NCBI GenBank assembly: GCA_009746045.1
Contig: RPFO01000156.1
Location: forward strand, 444,278 to 508,277
DNA length: 64,000 nt
Reading direction: 5' to 3'
Source: Mesostigma viride
Lineage: Eukaryota > Streptophyta > Mesostigmatophyceae > Mesostigmatales > Mesostigmataceae
Shown here: positions 11,040-20,600 of the stretch, one piece after another
How positions within the stretch are numbered: the stretch's first letter is position 1
Layout: every line of letters begins with the position of its first letter
The notes under the pieces: generated by a model
What the model saw: the letters and a program-made list of their open reading frames with translations, nothing else
What the model was told of the DNA's origin: nothing
The model's database searches: none
Position numbers and translations under genes: made by a program

Positions 11040-11431
11040 CTGATAACACCATTTTTTTGTCCCAGAATGGCTGGAGAATTCGCCTGTGCATGTTCTTGAT
11101 TTTCTTGAGATTCTACTCGTTTTTTTGTCCTGAGATTTTCCTGAGATTGTCCTGAGATTTTGTCCTGAGATTTTCACTACAAAGTCAAAATCTCAAGACC
11201 TGAGTTTTTCACCAGAAATCTCAGGACCCGAGGTGTGCACTTACCAGATTTTGTGAAGCCAAAAAAAATCAGGAAAAATCAGGGCAATCTCAGGAAAATT
11301 CAAGATTTATCTCAGGATTTCTCAGGATTTTCTCAGGATTTCTCAGGATTTCTCAGGATTTCTCAAGATTTGTGTAGGTAAATCTCAAAAAAACTCAGAA
11401 AAATCTCAAGATATCTCAGGACGAATTTTTT
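11040..11431. repeat. Right subterminal repeats of the CACTA element
   Basis: Dense copies of TCCTGAGATTTT and CTCAGGATTTCTCAGG motifs in both orientations, mirroring 6867-7260. Five near-identical TCTCAGGATT units lie at about 11315-11370. Confidence 0.8.
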
Positions 11432-11447
11432 CCGACTTCCTAGTGGA

Positions 11448-11925
11448 CCAGGAGGTGTCCACCAGCTTCTTGCGGCGAGAGAGGAACCGAACTCGGGCTG
11501 TGATGTCGCTGAAGGTGAGGACCACTGGAGGGGGCCCAGCCTTGGCCCGTGGATGGGGCAGGCGGAAGGCGCCCTGCAGTGCCGCACCTGGCAGCTCCAT
11601 GCACGCCAAGAGCCGGCTGCATGTTTCTTCAGCTCGTCGAGAAGAGAGTCTGGGGTCTCCTCCGGCGGCATATGTCGAAGCGCCTGAGGATGACCCGGCA
11701 GCGGCGACGGTCGCGGTCAGCGGCCTCGCGGCGCGTGTCTTCCAGCTCCTGGAGCTTGGTGGTGATGGCGGTCGTGGTAGAGGATGGCTGGCTCTTGAGC
11801 AGGTCTGCCCAGGAGGCGCGAGTCGAGCTAGGGGCCATCGCTAGCCCTACCAGCAGGTTGGGCGGCGATGGTGGCCGTTCGCTCGGCGATCTCGGGGGCT
11901 CAACACAGGGGACGCATACACACAT
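11448..11925 (-). pseudogene. LINE ORF1 family B, N-terminal and central part (split by CACTA element)
   Basis: The minus strand carries TTKLQELEDTRREAADRDRR with CRVILRRFD (about 11670-11770), and in another frame a block reading RAKAGPPPVVLTF then FLSRRKKLVDTSW (about 11450-11560). These correspond to DLEDKRREATDRDRGR at 1267-1320 and to the RxKAGPxPVLLTF...RRKxL blocks of family A. A frameshift near 11640 separates them. Reading continues into 6852 after removal of the CACTA insertion. Confidence 0.75.
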
Positions 11926-12060
11926 GCATACACGAAAGAAAGAAAAAAGAAAATGTAAATGGTAATAATACGAACAATAATAAATAAAGACAAAGTATAG
12001 AGGAATAATAATAACAAAAACAAAATGTAATAAAGATTAAGAGGTCATTGCTGGGATCAG

Positions 12061-12345
12061 ATGTGGTGAGGCACAGACAGGCGATGTTGGAGTTCGATTT
12101 TCAGCGCCCATGGTGCCCGGCCGGGGGTCTCAGGACTATCCAACAGGGTCTAAAGCCTCCCTATGTCCGCACCTTGGCTGCTGGAGTACATAGTGGTGCA
12201 GGTGCACTCAGAGCAGGTGTAGTTAATTTACACCCTACCCTTGGAGGAAGTAGCCCAGAATGTATTGAAAGCCATATGCCCCTTCTCAGGGATATGTGCT
12301 ACATGTACTCCCAACGGAGATATGTTCCAATTTAAATTAATCCAC
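12061..12345 (+). repeat. Dispersed 3'-tail repeat (SINE-like), plus orientation
   Basis: The right part (12187-12340) contains the family words GTGCAGGTGCACTCAGAGC, CCATATGCCCCTTCTCAGGG and CTACATGTACTCCCAACGGA. It ends in an AATTTAAATTAATT tail. The same words occur at 34452, 38338, 42040, 44560, 44865, 45090 and 60277. The head (12061-12186) is not shared with the other copies I compared. Confidence 0.7.
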
Positions 12346-12667
12346 TCTTTTAATGGAAATGTAGGTGAAATTACCCGGCAGCTTGCTCAGTTGGGAAATG
12401 CGCTTTGCATTGGTTAAGATATCTCTTGTATGCTTCGTCAAATGGACTTCATAAATTGAGATGTATTGGGCTTGACGTGGTCCCATCTTGATGTACTTGT
12501 GAAATGTCCAGGAAATTCTCATGCTGGTGAGATTTGGAGGATTTCAGCAATGAGCATTGACAGTGGTGTGAGCGAGTACCAAAGTTAATCTTACGATGCA
12601 AACATTGTCAAGGTTAGAACTAGATATCCTTCTGCCCTTGCCCTTGCCCACACTCAATCCCGCTCAA
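12346..12667. other. No gene seen
   Basis: Unique-looking AT-rich sequence without a recognisable ORF or repeat, ending at the hexamer microsatellite. Confidence 0.4.
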
Positions 12668-12880
12668 ATGCACACGCACACGCACACGCACACGCACACG
12701 CACACGCACACGCACACGCACACGCACACGCACACGCACACGCACACGCACACGCACACGCACACGCACACGCACACGCACACGCACACGCACACGCACA
12801 CGCACACGCACACGCACACGCACACGCACACGCACACGCACACGCACACGCACACGCACACGCACACGCACACGCACACA
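12668..12880 (+). repeat. (CACACG)n hexamer microsatellite
   Basis: About 35 almost perfect CACACG units. Open frames through it (His-Thr on plus; Cys-Ala, Val-Arg or Cys-Val on minus) are products of the period-6 repeat and are not genes. Confidence 0.95.
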
Positions 12881-13039
12881 GCACACGACCATGGAAGTAA
12901 CTAATGTCTAACTAAATTAGTTGTTTCACAATTACAACAGAATAGTTGTCTCACTTCATGTCTTAATGGATCTATGATTCCATGTGGTTGCTTGATATGG
13001 CAAGTGACACGACAATCGAACACTTTTGACACACCCACA
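12881..13039. other. Spacer leading into the 117-bp satellite
   Basis: AT-rich sequence. Weak resemblance to the satellite (CATGTGGTTGCTTGATATGG) appears near 12978, so the satellite probably extends here in decayed form. Confidence 0.4.
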
Positions 13040-13332
13040 CACCTTGGCACAATTCAGCAGGTGACCCTATGTGGTCGCTTGATGTGCAATAATAAGTGAA
13101 ACTTGTTCATGGCAAATCACGACTCATCAATCACACAACCATGCAATGACTTTATTGAAAACTTGAACACAATTCAGGTGGCCCTATGTGGTCGCTTGAT
13201 GTGCCATAATAAGTTAAACTTGTTCATGGCAAATCACGGCTCATCAATCACACAACCATGCGATGACTTTATTGAAAACTTGAACACAATTCAGGTGGCC
13301 CTATGTGGTCGCTTGATGTGCCATAATAATAA
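13040..13332 (+). repeat. 117-bp satellite, left block
   Basis: About two and a half copies of a 117-bp unit that includes TTGTTCATGGCAAATCACGG and CCCTATGTGGTCGCTTGATG. The block ends at CCATAATAATAA, where the Harbinger-like element is inserted; the array resumes at 22629. Because 117 is divisible by three, an open frame runs through it. The differences between units mostly change the amino acid, so I do not regard it as coding. Confidence 0.85.
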
Positions 13333-13632
13333 GAGCCTTTCCACATATGGTGACGAATCCGTGCGAATTAGGAGGACTCGGATTGGTCCGGACCGCAGTT
13401 CCAGGCTCGAGGTCTAATTCGGCGCGGCGAATAAAATTAATTAGCGGTGAAATTAGTCGGGACGGGGTTTCCACATTCAGTTCCGATCCAACGGCGGCGA
13501 ACAAGTTCCCGCCTTTTTGTGTGCATCATGGCACGTGCTTGACCCTACTAAAAGTGAAAACCAGAACTGCACCCCGTCGCCCAGCATTACACGCCATAAC
13601 CATCTGGCATCGCTGTGATTTTAAGCCTTGCA

Positions 13633-13797
13633 ATGGCTGAGCCGCCGCCTGCGGCGCTTACGTTTAAGACGCAAGAAGATGTTCTTGAGGCCGAGGTGCG
13701 CGGCCAGATCACAGCGGCCTATGCCATACATTGGATTAGGCGCCTTAACGAACTGAGTCGAGGGAAGCGAGGAGGGGACGCGATGAGCGCCATCTAA
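13633..13797 (+). CDS. Small ORF in the Harbinger-like element, unknown
   Basis: A 54-codon frame starting ATG GCT GAG and reading MAEPPPAALTFKTQEDVLEA, with a charged remainder. It lies just inside the left end of the transposon. Autonomous PIF/Harbinger elements carry a second, Myb-like gene opposite the transposase; this could be its first exon, but I see no Myb tryptophan pattern. Expression is unproven. Confidence 0.25.
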   Translation: MAEPPPAALTFKTQEDVLEAEVRGQITAAYAIHWIRRLNELSRGKRGGDAMSAI

Positions 13798-14515
13798 GCA
13801 GTTGCTTGTCATGTCTATACGCCCGGGCATCTCATGATCTGTCTACCATGCACGCATTTTCCTTGGATGAATCAAACAGCTTTTGACATTTTAATGGCGA
13901 CAATGAAGTCTGGCCACGACAATATAGCGCTGCTCAGAGCTTCGTTGCCGAGAAAGGTTTAAGAGGTGCTTTTTCCGGGCAGATAATGTAACTCTGCCTA
14001 GACCCCGGTAGCTTTCAGCACGCGCATATTGCTTGAGGTAAGCGAGCCACGACGCCTGCAGGTGCTCCTGCCGAGGTGGAGACCTCCGAGAGCACGTGGA
14101 TTAGGCTCATGCGTCACAGCAGCATATCGACCTTCATTCTCCTGGTGTACGTGGAAGGTCACTTTTCAGGATTAACATATCTGAATGTTGATTGCCTGTT
14201 CATTTTCCGTCAATTGAGCAGCGATTGAAACCATGAGCCATGCAAGTGTAAGTTGCAGAATTCAGTTGATGAACCCAAGCAGGTAATGTGCAAAATAGAT
14301 GAACCCAAGTAATATGTGCAGATGTTTCGTCCCACTGGCTGTGTGCTATTGCATGAACCGTGTAGGCCCTTGGCGTGTACTCACTTGCTGCAACCGTGCC
14401 CACAGCTGCTTGTCAATACACGCGGCAGGCACAACGACTTTTGCCGCGAGGTGAAACATTTAACTCCCCCACACCTTGCATTTTTCACTCTTTCTTTTCC
14501 CTATCCATCCTACCC
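13798..14515. other. Harbinger-like interior, no gene seen
   Basis: No open frame with a recognisable domain and no repeat structure before the CA-rich microsatellite. Confidence 0.4.
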
Positions 14516-14518
14516 CCC

Positions 14519-14868
14519 AGCACACACACACGCCCACATACATACACATGCACATAAATGTTCACACACACATGCACACACGCACGCATACACACATGCA
14601 CACATACACACATGCACACACGCACACATGCACACATGCACACACGCACACACGCACACATACATACATGCACACATACACACATGCACACACGCACACA
14701 TGCACACACGCACACATGCACACATACACACATGCACACACGCACACATGCACACATGCACACACGCACGCATACACACATGCACACATACACACATGCA
14801 CACACGCACGCATACACACATGCACACATACACACATGCACACACGCACGCATACACACATGCACACA
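14519..14868 (+). repeat. CA-rich microsatellite, left half
   Basis: Mixture of CACACATG, CACACGCACG and CATACACACATG units. It ends abruptly at the retrotransposon boundary (14868/14869), and a closely similar tract resumes at 20193, so the two were probably one tract. Confidence 0.85.
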
Positions 14869-15025
14869 TCCAGTGTTTACATAGTGATTGGCTTCGGGTT
14901 ACACGCCAGACACCTCATGTTTATTACAAATTAGTGAAATAACACACCAGCGCTAGGTCTAGACTCTAAGCGGGATAACACACAAAATTTGGGACGGCAG
15001 TATAAACACCTAAACTGCCCGTCCC
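14869..15025 (-). repeat. 157-bp direct repeat, outer copy, of the YR retrotransposon
   Basis: Nearly identical to 15241-15397 (one difference seen: GGCTTCGG against GGTTTCGG). Period 372 bp. High identity suggests a recent insertion or concerted copying during replication. Confidence 0.9.
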
Positions 15026-15240
15026 CGTCCCCCAAGGGTGGGTGGGTGGGGAGTCAAGAAAAACGGGTAAGCTCACCGCCATCCCCCTCTCCCTTTATAG
15101 GAAAACCTCCCTAGCAAGGGGGGGGGGGGTGACCTGTGCCAGAAATATATTTTTACAAATTCTTTCTAGAAGCTAGCGGCGAGTACCCTGACCCTAATGC
15201 ACCATGTAGCACAAGATAATACGAGCATTAGCTCACAAAA

Positions 15241-15397
15241 TCCAGTGTTTACATAGTGATTGGTTTCGGGTTACACGCCAGACACCTCATGTTTATTACA
15301 AATTAGTGAAATAACACACCAGCGCTAGGTCTAGACTCTAAGCGGGATAACACACAAAATTTGGGACGGCAGTATAAACACCTAAACTGCCCGTCCC
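15241..15397 (-). repeat. 157-bp direct repeat, inner copy, of the YR retrotransposon
   Basis: The inner copy abuts the end of the recombinase coding region. Between the copies (15026-15240) are a G-rich run at 15119-15130 and the two blocks shared with the 5' edge. Confidence 0.9.
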
Positions 15398-15478
15398 ACA
15401 TCTCCATTCTGGCCCCTCAGGCCGTAGTAGACACAAGTAGGCTCACAACCCAGGCGCCCGCAGTGGGTGCGGGTCGGG

Positions 15479-18400
15479 TCACAGTAGATGGCCCCGGAAG
15501 TGGGCGCGCCAGTGCGCCGGGTCCCAGGAATGCGCCAGGGCCCAGAGGCGCGGGGGGAGGTCCAGCAGCAGGGCCCTGTGGAGTCCCACGTAGCGCTGCA
15601 CCGAGTCAGCCGCGCGCCAACGGCCGCGCCGCTGGATGTCCGCCGTCGGGATGTTGCGCAAGGCGTCGTGGGTGGCCCCACCATGCCGCAGCGAGTGCAG
15701 CGTGAACTTGCCCGGGAGCTGGAGCTGGGTCCAGACACTGACCCACTGGACCGCGCCTGCGCATACGTGAGCCCGCCGAAGACCAGCGCCCCCGGTGCCC
15801 GGCCGCGGCACAGCGCGGACAAGAGGCCCAACGAGAGAGGGTCCTCCACGAGGACATGCTGGGTACCACCTTGGGCTGTCTTGGGGTCCCGGAGCAGGAG
15901 TGCCCCCTGACCACGCGCCGGCCCCAGACGGGGGTCCCCTGGGAACGCCACGTCCCCAACGTGCAGGCCCAAAGCCTCGCTGATGCGCAGATACTGCTGG
16001 AAAGCCACCAGCACCCAGCGCAGCCATGGCGGTCTGATGGCGGGAGAGTAGCAGGACAGCCGCGAGGTAGCACAGTCGCCACGGGACCGGGGGGGACTCT
16101 GGCAGGGGACCAGCCGACCCCAGCCGCGCAGCATGCGGTCAGCCATCTGCCACGAGTCGACCACCGAGGGCTGGTACAAGCGGAGCCCCTGCTTCGCCTG
16201 CTGACAAAGAGTCCGCCCCCTGCCCCCTCCACTCTCGTACACCGCCGAGACCCACTCGCAGAACAGTGCCTCGGCCTCGGTGGGGTCGTGCTCCCCGGGT
16301 GGAAGCCACGCCAGAAAGACCGACACGGCGCGGTGGTAGCGGGGCAGGGTGGAACGGGGGTTGACCGTGCCCTCCAAGAGCCGGTGACGGGCGTTGCGCA
16401 GCCGCGGCCCCGGATTGGCCTCCACGTCGCCGTCGGAGGTGAGGTCCCGGCGCCAGCCACCCGCCACCGGGGCACTGCGCGCTCGGCTGGGTCCATCCGC
16501 AGGGTTACTCGAGGTACGCACATACACCCAATGAGACCGGGTGTCCGCCGCCAAGGACAGGGCCGCTACGCGCCGGGCCACTTGGTTGAGCCGGTAAGAA
16601 GACGACCGGCCCTTGACCATGCAGCCGAGGACCGCGCTGGAGTCCACCATCCGCACAACGCGCGTCCCGCGGACGGCCAGGGAGCGACACGACCATTCCA
16701 GACCCTGGGCAGCCACGCGCGCCTCCTTGATGTTGATGTGCTCCCGCGGGTTGCCCCAGCGGTAGGACACCGCCGTCCGCCACGGCGCGGTGGCGATCAC
16801 CTGGTAGTCCGCCTCCGTCAGCCGCTCAACGGTCCAAGGCGTATCCGAGGCCCCCAGCGCCACCGTGGCCCACCCCCGAGCCTCCCGGCGCTGGGCCAAG
16901 GACTGCACCTGTGCAGCCGGTAGGTCGGCGTACACGATCCCGGCCCCCTCCGTGCTGGCGTCTGTCACCACCACCCGGCCCGCGAGGGGGGCTGCCCGCG
17001 GCGCCCGTAGGAAGGGCGCCGTGGCGACAGCCGCCGTGAGCTCCTCCCGCACGCTTTGCCACAACTGCCAGCGGCGGCGCCGCGCGTACCAGTCCCACGG
17101 GTCTGCCCGCATGACGCGCAGCAAGCGGTACGTCTCCCCCCAGAGGGAGAGCAGCGGCCGGCACAGCAGCTGGATCCACACCCACTTGCCGACGAGGGAC
17201 TCGAGTTCCCGCTGGTAGGTGAACCCGCGCCGCAAGACGGCCTGGGTGGCGGCAACGACCCCAGCCAGCCGCTCCGCGGTCGGGACGATGCTTCCGTCGC
17301 GCCGGTGCACGACACCCAAGGCCACCACGTCCCGCTGGTCGGGGCTGGCCGGCACCACCTTACTCGCCTTCTGCGGCAGCCCCGCTGCTGCATAGGCTGC
17401 CGCGGCCCGCGCCAGCTGCTGGTTGACACCCGTCGCCGTTGCACAGTGGGAGACGTGCAGATCGTCGATGGTGATGGCATGGAGGCCCTCCTCGTCGTGC
17501 GGCGGGTCGAAGATGGCGGCGGGGGCCAAGGGGTTGGCCGGGTCCTCCTCCCACCGGAGGCGCACCGTCTGGCCCAGGGGTCCCTTGTCCACCACCAGCA
17601 GGAGCTGGGCCATGTTAATGCTGACGCCCCGACGGGGATCCAAAGCCCCAGAGCGGTACAGCACCGCCATGTGGATCACCTGGGCGACCACCACGGCGTG
17701 CTTGTTACCCATGGGCCAGCAGCGCATCCACGGCCATACCCGCCGGGCGGGCCCGGGCAGCCCGACGTCCCGGGAGTCCACAGCCGGCCAAGCGCAGTAC
17801 TTGCGCAGCCAGTCGGGGAGCCGCAGGCGGTTGTAGTAGCCCTCGAGGTCGGAAGTGCCCCCGAACACCGGGCAGCCAGCCCGCACCCACAGCTCGGCTA
17901 TCACCCCAAGGTGGGGGAGAAGGGCCGCGGGGGGTCTACCAGGAGCCAGTTGCCAGGCCGGTTGTCCACGATGAGTCGCATCGAGCCGTCCGGCTTCTTG
18001 CGCCCCGCCACCCCATTTACTGCTGGGGGCGCCTGCTCATAAAACCCCCCGACAACCCCGGCCTCCAACGCGCGCAGCAACAGCTTGATGTACTCCGCAG
18101 GGGCGCACCCCCGGGTGGCCCGGAACCGCACCCGCCGCTCGCCGGGTGTCAACAGTCGCACCAGCGTCTCCTCGCTGGCATACACGGCCGCCACCGAGGG
18201 CGGCAAGAGCCCCAGCACGTCCACGGTGCCCCCCTCCCCCGGCGCGGGGAACGCGACCTTGTCCGCCTGAATTGTTGTGAAAGGTCCACTTGTGTTGTAG
18301 TCATCCCTGACTGGGGCCGGGCCAGCTGCCGCTACAACAGGCTGCTGGCGGCAATAGGCCCGGCAAGTTTTGAAGATCTCTTGTAGAGCCGCCTCCTGGA

Positions 18401-18551
18401 CCGGCCCCGTCGCCCGGGCCGGCAGGTTTAGCGGGTGTCGGCCCCCGCCCCCCACCAGTTTAAGGCCCCCACCGCCGCACAGGCGGCGTCCTGACCCCGA
18501 AGGGTCAAGGCCGCCCGCTGTCGGCGCCGGGCAGACCCCAGCGCGCCCCAC
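15479..18551 (-). pseudogene. Retrotransposon pol: RT - RNase H - 2A-like - tyrosine recombinase, two frameshifts
   Basis: First frame 18551-17901: the RT N-terminus with a KKPDGSMRLIVDNRPGNW block, stopping at TLG. The next frame continues from 17904 (IAELWVRAG): SDLEGYYNRLRLP (RT motif A), PMGNKHAVVVAQ (motif B region) and AITIDDLHVS (IDD, motif C). RNase H follows with VVVTDASTEGAGIV, INIKEAR, VRMVDSS and SNPADGPSR, giving D-E-D-D. Then comes the 2A-like motif and a recombinase with YLRISEALGL (box I Arg). At about 15745-15765 the frame changes; the other frame (to 15479) holds LHSLRHGGAT (H-x-x-R) and RRGRWRAADSVQRYVG with the nucleophile Tyr. Each break looks like a one-base indel. A programmed shift is possible but I see no obvious slippery site and stem. 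Confidence 0.8.
16405..16428 (-). other. 2A-like ribosome-skipping motif DVEANPGP
   Basis: Codons for DVEANPGP, preceded by DLTSDG, sit about 30 residues after the last RNase H motif and before the recombinase, in the same frame. D-(V/I)-E-x-N-P-G-P is the invariant core of 2A peptides, at which the ribosome skips the Gly-Pro bond. The upstream stretch lacks the Leu-rich helix common in strong 2A sequences, so activity is uncertain. Confidence 0.6.
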
Positions 18552-18719
18552 CGGCGCTTTGCCAAGTCAACTGGTAGAGGCAACGGAAGCAAGGCATGTT
18601 GTCGATTGGTAGTTACCCCAGATTCGCCCCTGGCGCCCAGCGGCCAAACAGGCCGCACCGGCACGCCAAGTGGAGCCACTGGCTGTGGGGGGCTTCCAGA
18701 TTCCACCACCGAATCCCGA

Positions 18720-18993
18720 CCAGGCCCTGACGTGCCCGTCAGAGTGCGCCCAGCCGTGCCACGCCCCACACCAGAATATTTCGAGAATTGATTCACACGA
18801 TCCCCAGCAGAGGGGGCGGGGCCAAATTCCCCGGGCTGATTCTGCAGAATCTGGGAAAGCCCTAGCGTGCCCACTAGAGTGCGCCTCCCCAGATCCAAAT
18901 TCGACAAAATCTGCCGATTCCGCGGCAGATTCTGGGAAAGCCCTAGCGTGCCCACTAGAGTGCGCCTCCCCAGATTCAAATTCGGCAAAGTCT
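18720..18993 (-). repeat. Tandem repeat between gag-like and pol regions
   Basis: A 79-bp unit containing CTGGGAAAGCCCTAGCGTGC and CCCACTAGAGTGCGCCTCCC occurs at 18853-18931 and again from 18932. A more degenerate copy lies near 18720-18760. It separates the first ORF from the RT frame. Confidence 0.75.
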
Positions 18994-18996
18994 CCC

Positions 18997-20094
18997 CTAC
19001 TCCTTCTTCGGCCCCTTGCCCTTCTCTAGGCGGTTGGAGAGCTCGGCTGCCTTCATAGCGCTCTGCACTGCCGGATGCCACAGCAGGTTCGCATCCTCCT
19101 GCAAGGGGAGCATCGCTAATGCTGCCCCCTTGAACCCTTGCATGGTATCGGCCAGCGTGATCGCCGTCAGAATTTTCATCAGGTACTCGGGGGCTGCCAT
19201 GTGCTTGATGGCATCGTCCCCCATTCCCCGCGGCAGCCAGCCTAACTCCGTGTTCAGAGTATCCAGCGTGAAGGCGATCTGGTGGGCCAGGAGCTTGCGC
19301 ACCTCGGCCCTGACCCGTCCAGGTCGGCTTGGTGGCCAGCAGCCATCCCCTGATGCTCCCCCCGCCACCGACTCCGCAGACCGCAGAGCACTCGGCAGCA
19401 GGGGCTGCCGCGCTCCGCACTCCACGTTCACCGAGGTGGCGTGGGTGGGCAGCTCCACGCCCGGCGTGCAGGTCTGTCGACCCCCTTGCGCAGCTATGGC
19501 TTGCTCGCTGGTCAGCAGGCCGCTCATAACCAAGCGGCCCATTGCTAAAGCTAGAGCGTCGCCATCCTCCCCTGCCTGCTGCCGGCCGCGCTGGGTTGAA
19601 CGCGCCGTCTGGGGAGGCTGGCGGCCCGCCCTGTCGCCAGATTTTCCCGCTTCCCCACCCGCCAAAAACTGGTCGACGCGTAGCCCCACCCCGGAGCTCA
19701 CGCGTCGATTGTTCCCTGACTCCTCCCGGACTTCGTGCCGGGGCTCCTCCTCCTCCTCGTAATTTTCCTCCTCGCCCGGGTCCTGCAGCGCATCCCGCAG
19801 CATGGCAGCGATGGCGGACTGCATCGTCTCCCTGGGGAGGGGCTCGACGTAAAAACCACGTCGCCTCAAGTACTTCTCGAGGTTGTCGAGCCGACGACCG
19901 TCTGGTAGGGCCAGGATGCGATCCAGCCAGCGTGGGCCGCCCCCCAACAAGGCCCTCGCCCTGAGGGCGATGTCCTTTAGCGAGCCATCCATAGGGACAA
20001 CCCGCATTCGGTTTAGCCACTCCGCTTCCGGTGGTCTCACCGCCGACGGAACCCCTGCGTCTGCCATTGCATCCTGAAAGACCTCCTCTGCCAT
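18997..20094 (-). CDS. Gag-like ORF1 of the YR retrotransposon, 365 aa
   Basis: Intact frame from ATG at 20092-20094 to the stop at 18997. It begins MAEEVFQDAMADAGVPSAVR. An acidic run (about residues 107-118, EEE-rich) is followed by a basic, polar linker, then a helical C-terminal part containing IAFTLDTLNTELGWLPRGMG and ending KGKGPKKE. Position and length fit the first ORF of DIRS/PAT-type elements, which is gag-like; no zinc knuckle is present. The start is the first ATG after the 5' split repeat, about 60 bp inside the element edge. The overlapping 530-codon frame at 18428-20020 is a shadow of this ORF. Confidence 0.65.
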   Translation of the reverse strand: MAEEVFQDAMADAGVPSAVRPPEAEWLNRMRVVPMDGSLKDIALRARALLGGGPRWLDRILALPDGRRLDNLEKYLRRRGFYVEPLPRETMQSAIAAMLRDALQDPGEEENYEEEEEPRHEVREESGNNRRVSSGVGLRVDQFLAGGEAGKSGDRAGRQPPQTARSTQRGRQQAGEDGDALALAMGRLVMSGLLTSEQAIAAQGGRQTCTPGVELPTHATSVNVECGARQPLLPSALRSAESVAGGASGDGCWPPSRPGRVRAEVRKLLAHQIAFTLDTLNTELGWLPRGMGDDAIKHMAAPEYLMKILTAITLADTMQGFKGAALAMLPLQEDANLLWHPAVQSAMKAAELSNRLEKGKGPKKE

Positions 20095-20152
20095 TGGTAA
20101 CTTGTCTGATTGACGCCGTTATTAGCTAGGCGTATAATGCTTCACGAGTTTC

Positions 20153-20192
20153 GAGTCAAGAAAAACGGGTCTCGGGCATTAGCTCACAAAAT
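20153..20192 (-). repeat. 5' split-repeat of the YR retrotransposon
   Basis: Contains GAGTCAAGAAAAACGGGT (also 15051-15068) and GCATTAGCTCACAAAAT (also 15225-15241). At the 5' edge these are 5 bp apart; in the 3' region about 156 bp apart. Marks the outer boundary next to the microsatellite. Confidence 0.8.
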
Positions 20193-20600
20193 ACACACAT
20201 GCACACACGCACACACGCACACACGCACACACGCACACACGCACACACGCACACACGCACACACGCACACACGCACACACGCACACACGCACACACGCAC
20301 ACACGCACACACGCACACACGCACACACGCACACACGCACACACGCACACACGCACACTCGCACACACGCACACACGCACACACACACACACACACGCAC
20401 ACACGCACACACGCATACACGCACACACGCACACACGCACACACATGCACACTGTGACATACACATGTATGCACACAATATCACACACATGCACACACCC
20501 ACGTGCGCACATGCACGCTAACACATGCACACAAACATGTGCACACACCCACGAGCACACGTGCACATGCATACAAACGCACACAAACACAGGCCGACTT
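20193..20600 (+). repeat. CA-rich microsatellite, right half
   Basis: (CACACACG)n to about 20445, decaying to CACATGCACACA-type sequence by 20600. Continuation of the tract at 14519-14868 on the other side of the retrotransposon. Confidence 0.85.

Larger units (their letters stand above)
6853..11445. mobile_element. CACTA (EnSpm/CMC-like) DNA transposon, 4593 bp
   Basis: Both ends carry the same 14-bp perfect inverted repeat, CACTAGGAAGTCGG at 6853-6866 and its complement at 11432-11445. Flanking GA (6851-6852 and 11446-11447) is a two-base target duplication; deleting the element restores the LINE ORF1 frame. CACTA termini, a 2-3 bp target duplication and dense subterminal repeats are established hallmarks of the CACTA superfamily. 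Subterminal regions (6867-7260 and 11040-11431) are packed with CTGAG/CTCAGGA motifs in both orientations. No transposase domain was recognised inside, so it is probably non-autonomous or too diverged to read by eye. Confidence 0.85.
14869..20192 (-). mobile_element. Tyrosine-recombinase retrotransposon (DIRS/PAT/Ngaro-type), 5.3 kb
   Basis: Reading on the minus strand it has a gag-like ORF (20094-18997), a reverse transcriptase/RNase H region, a 2A-like motif and a tyrosine recombinase. The 3' end has two 157-bp near-identical direct repeats (14869-15025 and 15241-15397). Two short blocks at the 5' edge (20153-20170 and 20176-20192) recur separately inside the 3' region (15051-15068 and 15225-15241). 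Split direct repeats plus a tyrosine recombinase instead of an integrase are the established layout of PAT-like/Ngaro elements, which integrate without target duplication; none is seen. No methyltransferase-like domain of the DIRS1 type was recognised. Frameshifts in the polymerase region mark it as inactive. Confidence 0.85.

Noticed and set aside
12596-12904. His-Thr, Cys-Val, Cys-Ala and Val-Arg repeat proteins
   Set aside because: All are translations of the (CACACG)n microsatellite in different frames.
13103-13417. 39-residue repeat protein (MANHGSSITQPCNDFIENL...)
   Set aside because: The 117-bp satellite is divisible by three, so a frame stays open by chance. Unit differences are mostly amino-acid changing and one unit has a frame-breaking deletion near 22690.
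14476-14942. His/Thr-rich and Cys/Val-rich frames over the CA-rich tract
   Set aside because: Microsatellite translations; the same happens at 20156-20617.
15745-15765. Programmed frameshift for the recombinase
   Set aside because: No clear slippery heptamer with a following stem was seen, and a second unrelated break exists at 17901, so decay is the simpler reading.
15856-18042. Plus-strand frames of 355 and 328 codons across the YR retrotransposon
   Set aside because: Antisense shadows of the RT/RNase H/recombinase frame, which carries all the catalytic motifs.
18428-20020. 530-codon minus-strand frame overlapping the gag-like ORF
   Set aside because: Gly/Arg/Pro-rich shadow frame without a motif; the 365-codon frame has a sensible start and acidic/helical layout. 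A gag-pol overlap role cannot be fully excluded.
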